Source: Firm-04 sp964392175 | Lineage (GTDB): Bacteria; Bacillota; Clostridia; Oscillospirales; Ruminococcaceae | DNA length: 64,000 bases | Direction: 5' to 3' | NCBI GenBank assembly: GCA_964392175.1 | Contig: CAYMOJ010000002.1 | Coordinates: 69,308-133,307, forward strand | Shown here: piece after piece, positions 57,762-64,000 of the stretch | How positions within the stretch are numbered: position 1 is the first letter of the stretch | How the letters are laid out: every line of letters starts with the position of its first letter | Notes under the pieces: model-generated | Told to the model about the DNA's origin: nothing | Seen by the model: the letters and a program-made list of their open reading frames with translations, nothing else | The model's database searches: none | Position numbers and translations under genes: made by a program

Positions 57762-57803
57762 TTCACACAATGTACACACGGCTTCACAAAATCGACACAC
57801 GCC
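57762..57803 (+). promoter_or_regulatory. Tandem 21-base operator-like repeat at ABC exporter promoter
   Basis: Two copies of a 21-base unit lie head to tail (57762-57782 and 57783-57803), each TTCACA...ACACACG.C; 17 of 21 positions agree. The second covers the -35 region, the usual place for an OmpR-type response regulator. Confidence 0.6.
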
Positions 57804-57819
57804 GGTGATATAGTATACT
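57792..57819 (+). promoter_or_regulatory. Promoter of the ABC exporter
   Basis: TCGACA (57792-57797), 16 bases, TATACT (57814-57819). The poor -35 fits a promoter that needs an activator. Confidence 0.55.
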
Positions 57820-57939
57820 CGTAGCATGATCCTTTGTGAATGAAAAATGGAATTTGCTGATCGCAAACGGAATATGCTATCATATGTGGGCAACGCAGTG
57901 CAAATTCGCACTGCAATGATTGGAAAGGTCGTGTTTTAT

Positions 57940-60900
57940 TTGCTCAAACTCAATGGGATTACCAAGAACTATCTTTCGGGCGATACGCAGGTGCAGGCAC
58001 TCAAGGGCATTGATGTTGCATTTCGCAAAAATGAGTTTGTCGCCGTGCTGGGAGCTTCCGGCTGCGGTAAAACCACATTGTTGAACATCATTGGCGGTCT
58101 GGATCGCTATACCACAGGCGACCTGATGATTCAGGGCGTTTCTACGAAGGAGTACTCCGATCGTGATTGGGATGATTACCGTAATCATACCATTGGCTTT
58201 GTATTCCAGACCTATAACCTCATTCCACATCAAACCGTGCTTGCGAATGTGGAGCTGGCATTGACGCTTTCCGGTGTTTCAAAGGCGGAACGTAGAGAGC
58301 GCGCCAAAGCAATGCTGGAAAAGGTCGGTTTGGGTGACCAGATCCACAAGAAGCCGAATCAGATGTCCGGCGGTCAGATGCAGCGTGTGGCAATTGCCCG
58401 TGCGCTGATCAATAATCCGGAAATTTTGCTGGCTGATGAGCCTACCGGCGCATTGGATACCGAAACCAGCGTGCAGATCATGGAACTGCTGAAAGAGATC
58501 TCCAAGGACAGATTGGTGTTGATGGTCACGCATAATCCCGAGCTTGCAGAGGCATATGCAAACCGAATCGTGCGTCTGAAGGACGGCAGAATCGTGGATG
58601 ATACCAATCCTTATGAGGGCGAACCGCAGCAGAAATCTGATACAAAGGAAAAGAAAAAGGGAAAGAAAAAGCATACTTCCATGAACTTTGCCACCGCCAC
58701 CTCCCTTTCGCTGAACAATCTGATGACGAAAAAGGCACGTACCTTGCTGACTTCCTTTGCGGGGAGTATCGGTATCATCGGCATTGCGTTGATCCTTTCG
58801 CTTTCTGATGGTTTCCAGAGTTATATTGACACTGTGCAGGAAAACGCACTTTCTTCTTATCCTCTGACCATTCAGGAGCAGGCTGCCGATCTTTCGGGTT
58901 TGATCGAATCCATTGCTGATACAGCCCCCAAAGACAAAGATCACGATATGGATAAGGTCTATATTAGCGATACTGCAAGTTCCATGCTCAATGCCATGGT
59001 TGCTGAGGTGCAGGAAAACGATATGGCTTCCCTCAAAAAGTATTTGGAGGAACACGCTGATGAGTTGGAACATCAGCATATCGAGTATTCCTACACCATT
59101 ACACCGCAGATTTATTTGGCGGACACCGCAGACGATATCACCGCAGTAAACCCTAACCCCATGGTAGATGCCTATTATAAAATGCTTGGTTATGATATGA
59201 GTAGTGCCGCATCGGGTTATGCATCCATAATGAGCATGAGCACTTCCACCATGGATGTATGGACAACGCTGTATAGCGATACAGAACTACTGGAATCTCA
59301 ATACGACCTGATCTCCGGTAGTTGGCCACAGAATTATCAGGAAGTGGTTCTGGTGGTGGATGATAACAACGAGATCACGGATTTGACCATGTACGGTTTG
59401 GGCCTGCGAGATGCAGACGAGATACCCAAACTGTTTGAAACCATCATGAGCGGTGGCACATTGGAATCTTCTGCGGACAGCTTTGATTTTGCAGAGCTGC
59501 ACAATCTTCGCTTCAAGCTGATCCTCAACACCGATATCTATGAGTACGATGAGAAATCAGAGTGTTGGGTTGACCGCAGCAAAAATGATGATTTCATGCG
59601 TGAGGTCATCGACAACGGTGTAGAACTGAGAATCAGTGGTATTATCCGTGTGAAGGAAGATGCGGCAGCCGCTGCCATGACACCCGGTACGATCTGCTAT
59701 ACCAAGGAACTGACAGAGTACCTCATAGAAGAAATCGGCAAAACCCAAATCGTGAAGGAGCAGAAGGAAAATCCTGAAATTGATGTGTTCACGGGTTATG
59801 CGTTTGAAGACCCCGACGAGGATGTGACCATTCAGGATGTCTATGATTACATTGATGGTATGAGCGAGGCAGAACTGCAGCAAATGCAGATGATGTTCGG
59901 TTCGATGTTCGGCGATTCATTCTCTGCCGATGATGTGCTGAAAAGCATTGATTCTATGAACGATGAAGAACTGGTAACTGCGCTTGCGCCGCAGATGGTA
60001 GCAGGCATTACTGTATCGGACGCAAAGCTGTTTGCACAGACCGAACAGGGCAAAGCGGCTTTGGCACAGGCAATTGCCGCAAATACAGGTGCAGAACCTG
60101 ATCTGGCAGCGGTAGACGCTCTGCCGGATGCGCAATTGCTTGCGACCTATCAGCAGTTGGTGATGGCAAATCTCACCGCAGAGCAGATCCGTACACAAAT
60201 TGCCAATATGTCCGAAGAGGAAATGGCTGCCTTTACCGCTGCGCTGAATCCCGGTAACGATGCAGAAAGCATCAAAAAAATGCTTTCTACTATGGATGAA
60301 GAAACATTGCTTACTATCTTCAAGGAGCAGGTTTTAAGCGCTTCTACTGAGAACACCTACGAGGGCAACCTTAGCGTGCTGGGCGTGCATGATCCCGAAC
60401 GCCCCAATGCAATTTTGATCTATTCCGATAGCTTTGAATCCAAAGAAGCGTTTGAGGCATTTTTGGAGGACTACAATCAACAGCAGATGGATAGTGGCAA
60501 TGAGAATGGTGTGATCGAATACACCGACTATATTGGTATCATGCTGTCGTCCGTGACCTCTATCGTCAATATGATTTCTTATGTTCTGATCGGTTTTGTG
60601 TCCATTTCACTGGTGGTTTCGTCCATCATGATTGGTATCATCACCTACATTTCCGTGTTGGAGCGTACCAAAGAGATCGGTATTCTGCGTTCCATTGGTG
60701 CTTCCAAAAAGGATGTCAGCCGTGTGTTTAATGCTGAAACCTTCTTGGTTGGTTTGGTTTCGGGTTTGATTGGTGTGGTGCTCACCATGCTGCTGGATAT
60801 TCCGATTAATATCATTATCGAAAGCGTTTCCGGCGTGCCGAATGTCGCGTTCCTGCGTCCTGTCTATGCGATCATACTGATTGCCATTAGCGTGATTCTA

Positions 60901-60975
60901 ACGCTCATTGCAGGTCTTGTGCCTTCCCGCCTTGCTGCCAAGCAAGATCCCGTCATTGCCCTGCGCAGCGAATAA
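57940..60975 (+). CDS. MacB-like ABC exporter, ATPase and permease in one chain
   Basis: About 1011 residues from TTG 57940. The ATPase part has Walker A VLGASGCGKTT, signature QMSGGQMQRVAIARAL and Walker B ILLADEP. After a Lys-rich linker (KEKKKGKKKHTS) comes a span (RTLLTSFAGSIGIIGIALIL), a large outside domain of about 550 residues, then three spans of the FtsX type (VLIGFVSISLVVSSIMIGII, VGLVSGLIGVVLTMLL, AIILIAISVILTLIAGL). MacB-type systems export peptides or sense antimicrobial peptides. A longer reading from ATG 57847 is possible but has no good ribosome site. Confidence 0.85.
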   Translation: MLKLNGITKNYLSGDTQVQALKGIDVAFRKNEFVAVLGASGCGKTTLLNIIGGLDRYTTGDLMIQGVSTKEYSDRDWDDYRNHTIGFVFQTYNLIPHQTVLANVELALTLSGVSKAERRERAKAMLEKVGLGDQIHKKPNQMSGGQMQRVAIARALINNPEILLADEPTGALDTETSVQIMELLKEISKDRLVLMVTHNPELAEAYANRIVRLKDGRIVDDTNPYEGEPQQKSDTKEKKKGKKKHTSMNFATATSLSLNNLMTKKARTLLTSFAGSIGIIGIALILSLSDGFQSYIDTVQENALSSYPLTIQEQAADLSGLIESIADTAPKDKDHDMDKVYISDTASSMLNAMVAEVQENDMASLKKYLEEHADELEHQHIEYSYTITPQIYLADTADDITAVNPNPMVDAYYKMLGYDMSSAASGYASIMSMSTSTMDVWTTLYSDTELLESQYDLISGSWPQNYQEVVLVVDDNNEITDLTMYGLGLRDADEIPKLFETIMSGGTLESSADSFDFAELHNLRFKLILNTDIYEYDEKSECWVDRSKNDDFMREVIDNGVELRISGIIRVKEDAAAAAMTPGTICYTKELTEYLIEEIGKTQIVKEQKENPEIDVFTGYAFEDPDEDVTIQDVYDYIDGMSEAELQQMQMMFGSMFGDSFSADDVLKSIDSMNDEELVTALAPQMVAGITVSDAKLFAQTEQGKAALAQAIAANTGAEPDLAAVDALPDAQLLATYQQLVMANLTAEQIRTQIANMSEEEMAAFTAALNPGNDAESIKKMLSTMDEETLLTIFKEQVLSASTENTYEGNLSVLGVHDPERPNAILIYSDSFESKEAFEAFLEDYNQQQMDSGNENGVIEYTDYIGIMLSSVTSIVNMISYVLIGFVSISLVVSSIMIGIITYISVLERTKEIGILRSIGASKKDVSRVFNAETFLVGLVSGLIGVVLTMLLDIPINIIIESVSGVPNVAFLRPVYAIILIAISVILTLIAGLVPSRLAAKQDPVIALRSE

Positions 60976-60993
60976 ACAGTTCGCGTACAAAAG

Positions 60994-61025
60994 ATCCCCC
61001 CTCGTTCAGAGGGGGGATTACTTTT
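60994..61025 (+). terminator. Terminator of the ABC exporter
   Basis: ATCCCCCCTC (60994-61003) pairs perfectly with GAGGGGGGAT (61009-61018), then TACTTTTAT. Confidence 0.85.
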
Positions 61026-61048
61026 ATATGTATGCATTTTTGATGCGT

Positions 61049-61996
61049 TTATTTCCCAGAGAAAGCACCAGCGGCAACCGTTGCAATATTTTCGGCACAT
61101 AGACCAAATTCTTTTAGCAGATCTACAGCGGGGCCGGAATGCCCGAAGGTATCTTTTACGCCTACACGATAGACAGGCACAGGGCAATGCTCAGCGGTAC
61201 ACTCTGCTACAGCAGAGCCAAGACCACCGATGATGCTATGCTCTTCGCAAGTTACGATGCAGCCGGTTTCTTTGGCGGCGGAGACGATCAGCTCGGTATC
61301 CAGTGGCTTAATCGTGTGGATGTTGATGACGCGTGCAGAGATGCCCTTTGCCGCGAGGATATCAGCCGCCTGTAACGCCTCATTGACCATTAGACCCGTT
61401 GCCACTAATGTGATATCCTTGCCGTTGCGCAGGGTAATGCCTTTGCCGATCTCAAAGTGATAATCGGGGCGATCGTTGATGACAGGCACAGCAAGTCTAC
61501 CAAAACGGCAGTACACAGGGCCATCGTGCAGGATTGCAGCTTCTACGGCGGCCTTTGCTTCCACATCATCGGCAGGATTCAGAATCACCATACCGGGAAT
61601 GGTGCGCATCAGGGCGATATCCTCGCAGCATTGATGCGTTGCGCCGTCCTCACCCACAGAAATACCTGCGTGGGTCGCACCGATTTTTACATTGAGATGT
61701 GGGTAGCCGATGCTGTTACGAACGATCTCAAATGCACGACCTGCGGCAAACATAGCAAAGGAGGATGCAAAGGGGATCATGCCTGTAGTGGCTAAACCGG
61801 CTGCAACACCCATCATGTTGGCTTCTGCGATACCGCAATCATAAAAGCGGTCAGGGAAAGCCTTGCGGAACATACCGGTTTTGGTAGCGGCAGCAAGGTC
61901 GGCATCCAGCACAACCAGATTTTCATATTTTTCGCCCAATGCAACCAGAGCCTCGCCGTAGCTTTCACGGGTTGCCTTTTTAATGATATCGCTCAT
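61049..61996 (-). CDS. Transketolase, C-terminal subunit
   Basis: 315 residues. Pyrimidine-binding and C-terminal domains of a split transketolase: VVLDADLAAATKTGMFRKAF, DCGIAEANMMGVAAGLA, GEDGATHQCCEDIALMRTIP (Glu and His for thiamine cofactor). Works with the N-terminal subunit in the pentose phosphate path. ATG 61996 overlaps the stop of the N-subunit gene as ATGA. Split enzymes of this type are common in Clostridia. Confidence 0.94.
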   Translation of the reverse strand: MSDIIKKATRESYGEALVALGEKYENLVVLDADLAAATKTGMFRKAFPDRFYDCGIAEANMMGVAAGLATTGMIPFASSFAMFAAGRAFEIVRNSIGYPHLNVKIGATHAGISVGEDGATHQCCEDIALMRTIPGMVILNPADDVEAKAAVEAAILHDGPVYCRFGRLAVPVINDRPDYHFEIGKGITLRNGKDITLVATGLMVNEALQAADILAAKGISARVINIHTIKPLDTELIVSAAKETGCIVTCEEHSIIGGLGSAVAECTAEHCPVPVYRVGVKDTFGHSGPAVDLLKEFGLCAENIATVAAGAFSGK

Positions 61997-62835
61997 GCCT
62001 GTGCCTCCAATCTGTTCAGCTCAGCGGTCAGCTCAGCCATTGCCTGCGCGTATTGCTCCTGATTGGGGGCTGTACCATGCCAGCCGACCTGATTCTCCAT
62101 AAAGGAAACCCCCTTGCCTTTTGTGCTTTTCTGAATGATCGCGACCGGTTGCCCCGTTACGCTTTCTGCCTCATGGAATGCGCGCTCGATATCATTGAAA
62201 TCGTGTGCGTCCATGGTGATCACTCGCCAGCCAAAGGCAGCAAATTTATCGGTAATGGGTTCGGGGGAGCAGACTTCGGTGATCTTGCCATCGATCTGCA
62301 ACCCGTTATTGTCCACAATTGCGGTGAGGTTGTCCAATCCGTAATGAGCAGCAAACATGGCTGCCTCCCAGACTTGACCTTCCTCAATCTCGCCATCGCC
62401 AAGAATTGTATAAACATGGTAGTTTTCGCCACGATGCTTGCCGGAAAGTGCCATACCGCAAGCTGCGGAGATACCTTGCCCTAGCGAGCCGGAGCTCATA
62501 TCCACGCCGGGTATGTGAATGCAGGGGTGACCTTGCAGCAGTGCCCCAATGTGACGCAGAGATTGCAGTTCCTCTTTTGGAAAGAAACCGCGTTCTGCGA
62601 GGATCGAGTAAAGGGCGGGGGCAGTGTGCCCTTTGGAAAGCACCAGACGGTCACGGTTGGGCATATCAGGGTTCTGGGGATCCACATACATGATAGAATA
62701 GAGATAGGTCAGTGTGTCGGCAATGGAGAGAGAGCCGCCCGGGTGACCCGATTTTGCGTGATAGACACCCTCAATGATGCCCATACGAACGCGGCAGGCA
62801 GTGGTTTGCAGCTGCCGGAGAATCAGTTCGTCCAT
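61993..62835 (-). CDS. Transketolase, N-terminal subunit
   Basis: 280 residues. Thiamine-diphosphate-binding half: AKSGHPGGSLSIADTLTYLY, DRLVLSKGHTAPALYSILA, MSSGSLGQGISAACGMAL and the metal motif GDGEIEEGQVWEAAMFA with the later DNNGLQIDG. ATG 62835 follows AAAGGAAAATGAATCT. It leads the two-gene operon. Confidence 0.94.
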   Translation of the reverse strand: MDELILRQLQTTACRVRMGIIEGVYHAKSGHPGGSLSIADTLTYLYSIMYVDPQNPDMPNRDRLVLSKGHTAPALYSILAERGFFPKEELQSLRHIGALLQGHPCIHIPGVDMSSGSLGQGISAACGMALSGKHRGENYHVYTILGDGEIEEGQVWEAAMFAAHYGLDNLTAIVDNNGLQIDGKITEVCSPEPITDKFAAFGWRVITMDAHDFNDIERAFHEAESVTGQPVAIIQKSTKGKGVSFMENQVGWHGTAPNQEQYAQAMAELTAELNRLEAQA

Positions 62836-62879
62836 AGATTCATTTTCCTTTCCTGCATGATTGCATGCATTACAGTATC

Positions 62880-62908
62880 ATTATACAACATTCCGTAGTG
62901 AATTGCAA
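62880..62908 (-). promoter_or_regulatory. Promoter of the split transketolase operon
   Basis: On the minus strand TTGCAA (62903-62908), 17 bases, TATAAT (62880-62885). Confidence 0.85.
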
Positions 62909-63088
62909 GTCCTTTTTCAAATTCCATACGCGTGAAGCTGATGGGGAAGGCGATGCGCAATCAATCGCTTTTACGAAAATGAAATGCTTGGAAGAGCACT
63001 GTCACACCGGGAGAAAAGGGCATTTTCTGAAAACTGCAGTGTGTCCATATGTCAATGATGTGAGACCCAAAAAGAGAAAAAAACAAGA

Positions 63089-63137
63089 AAGATTCTGTTG
63101 AAGAGAGGAGCGAAGCGACGAACGGAGACAGAATCTT
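63089..63137 (-). terminator. Hairpin at the end of the insertion sequence
   Basis: AAGATTCTGT (63089-63098) pairs perfectly with ACAGAATCTT (63128-63137). On the minus strand it is followed by TCTTGTTTTTTT, so it can end transposase transcripts. Confidence 0.75.
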
Positions 63138-63157
63138 TTCGCCACGTGTCACGCGGG

Positions 63158-64000
63158 TCAAGTGAGATGCTCTAACTCCAGATGGAACTGCTGAGGAGAC
63201 TTCCAGCCCAGAACAGCCATCGGAATATTATTGGCACGCCTTAAATATCGCTTCATCTGAACAAGCAGATCGTCATACGAATAAAACTTCAAAAAATTAT
63301 AAAAACGTTCCTGATCATTCCTATGGCTGCGTTCCACCTTTCCATTATGCCAAGGTGTTCTCGGACGGATCAGCTTATGTATAACGCCAGATTTATCGCA
63401 GAATCGGTCAAAAATATGCACTCTGCCCGTTTTCTTGAAATTTGTAAATTCTCCGCCGTTGTCGGTTTGAATGATCTTAGGAGCATAGCCAAAGAATATG
63501 ATTGCACGTTTTACAAAGTCAACTGTTGAATAGCCGCTCTGCTCCTTGTATGGATAGATAAATCGTTTTCTTGACGCTTCTTCAATCATGGTATACTGAT
63601 AAAACCTTTCGTTGTCATTGCCGGAATAGCACGCAGTCGGGACATATTTCACGTCCATCTGCCATTTTACACCAAGCTGTGTGGGCGTGTCGTATTTGCC
63701 AAGATGACGGCTTTTCTTTTTGGTTGATTCAACCTTTTTACGGAATCCGAGTCGAACAAACACACGATAGAGCGAACCCGGATGCCGTGAATAAGCCTTT
63801 TCTTCACGCAGCTTGCCGTACAGCTCACATATTGAGATATTGGGATTTCTACGATGGTAATTCTTAATCCATGTGATTTCCTGTTCAGTGTGGCTGTTTG
63901 GATGTGGTATGTGCGGTCTGTGAGACTTCGGCAAGAGAGACTCTCTCGTTGTAGTGCTACAATAGAAGTGAGACCTGAGGGTATAGAAAAAGTGATTGAG
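63158..64000 (-). CDS. IS481-type transposase, N terminus outside window
   Basis: At least 280 residues, open to the right window edge without a stop. The DDE integrase core is clear: first Asp in WQMDVKYVP, second in IIQTDNGGEF, Glu in NGKVERSHRND. A TTG at 63934 is not needed as a start, because the frame continues upstream (FYCSTTTRESLLPKSHRPH) and the DNA-binding domain lies beyond 64000. The C terminus (PMAVLGWKSPQQFHLELEHL) is typical of IS481/IS3-related elements. All catalytic residues are present, so it may be active. Confidence 0.88.
   Translation of the reverse strand, partial: LNHFFYTLRSHFYCSTTTRESLLPKSHRPHIPHPNSHTEQEITWIKNYHRRNPNISICELYGKLREEKAYSRHPGSLYRVFVRLGFRKKVESTKKKSRHLGKYDTPTQLGVKWQMDVKYVPTACYSGNDNERFYQYTMIEEASRKRFIYPYKEQSGYSTVDFVKRAIIFFGYAPKIIQTDNGGEFTNFKKTGRVHIFDRFCDKSGVIHKLIRPRTPWHNGKVERSHRNDQERFYNFLKFYSYDDLLVQMKRYLRRANNIPMAVLGWKSPQQFHLELEHLT

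Noticed and set aside
63058..63157. Exact left inverted repeat of the IS481-type element
   Set aside because: TGTGAGACC-like ends are visible near 63058, but the right end lies outside the window, so the boundary could not be matched.
1..64000. CRISPR arrays and prophage modules
   Set aside because: No spaced direct repeats of 25-40 bases, no cas genes, and no capsid, portal or terminase genes were seen.

Overview
The window looks like a chromosomal piece of a Gram-positive, spore-forming anaerobe of the Ruminococcus type (Oscillospirales, Firmicutes). The reasons are the Firmicutes gene order of the S10-spc-alpha ribosomal block, sporulation genes (spoVS, spoIIID, a SpoIID/LytB protein), a pyrophosphate-type phosphofructokinase, a transketolase split into two genes, NADP-type glutamate dehydrogenase, and secreted proteins with long threonine runs. 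Promoters are plain sigma-A sites, nearly all with 17-base spacers. The species assignment is inference.

Layout. 1-3.6 kb: the start of a SufC-like ATPase and a three-gene membrane-stress cluster (ydjI, ydjG, ydjH types), all on the minus strand. 3.7-5.3 kb: metY and a 45-residue unknown protein. 5.3-21.8 kb: one long plus-strand ribosomal block from rpsJ to rplQ with secY, adk, map, infA and rpoA, preceded by a ~450-base leader with an attenuator-like hairpin and broken by structured intergenic RNA. 21.8-32.8 kb: gdhA (minus), PPi-phosphofructokinase (plus), then a minus-strand run of lipase, SpoIID-like protein, class B sortase, pncC, thiI and cysteine desulfurase. 33.0-33.3 kb: tRNA-Leu and tRNA-Gly. 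33.3-37.4 kb: a small capsule-regulation pair (CpsB, CpsCD) and a Mef-like exporter whose mRNA leader carries a 14-codon peptide and competing hairpins. 37.5-40.6 kb: tyrosine recombinase, a Thr-rich membrane protein, YmdB phosphoesterase, SpoVS, SpoIIID. 40.7-45.5 kb: a lysine riboswitch heading asd, two unknown genes, dapA, dapB and a membrane protein. 45.6-50.6 kb: amino-acid symporter, small membrane protein, DUF2156 protein, Cys-cluster protein, MntP and NspC. 50.7-56.7 kb: a FeoA-FeoB iron transporter gene split by an inserted element. 56.8-64 kb: pyridoxamine kinase, a large ABC exporter, split transketolase and the edge of an IS481-type insertion sequence.

The most striking find is at 50.7-56.7 kb. 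A 3,657-base element carrying a CDF metal exporter, an RlmA-type rRNA methyltransferase and a serine recombinase sits inside feoB at the codons for the conserved VPCNGRFP motif. Joining the flanks at a shared TT restores one open frame of 767 codons. Both reconstructed sites, attP and attB, are imperfect palindromes centred on that same TT, as expected for serine-integrase sites. The element therefore looks like a reversible interruption of iron uptake that brings a metal-efflux gene with it.

Other regulatory structures worth attention are the exporter leader (37.2-37.4 kb), the r-protein leader and hairpin clusters (5.3-5.85, 7.86-7.95 and 11.27-11.32 kb), a 34-base perfect palindrome next to the S10 promoter, the 357-base gap before the SpoIID-like gene, phased 10- and 11-base repeats at 33.56-33.66 kb, and a tandem 21-base repeat at the ABC exporter promoter.
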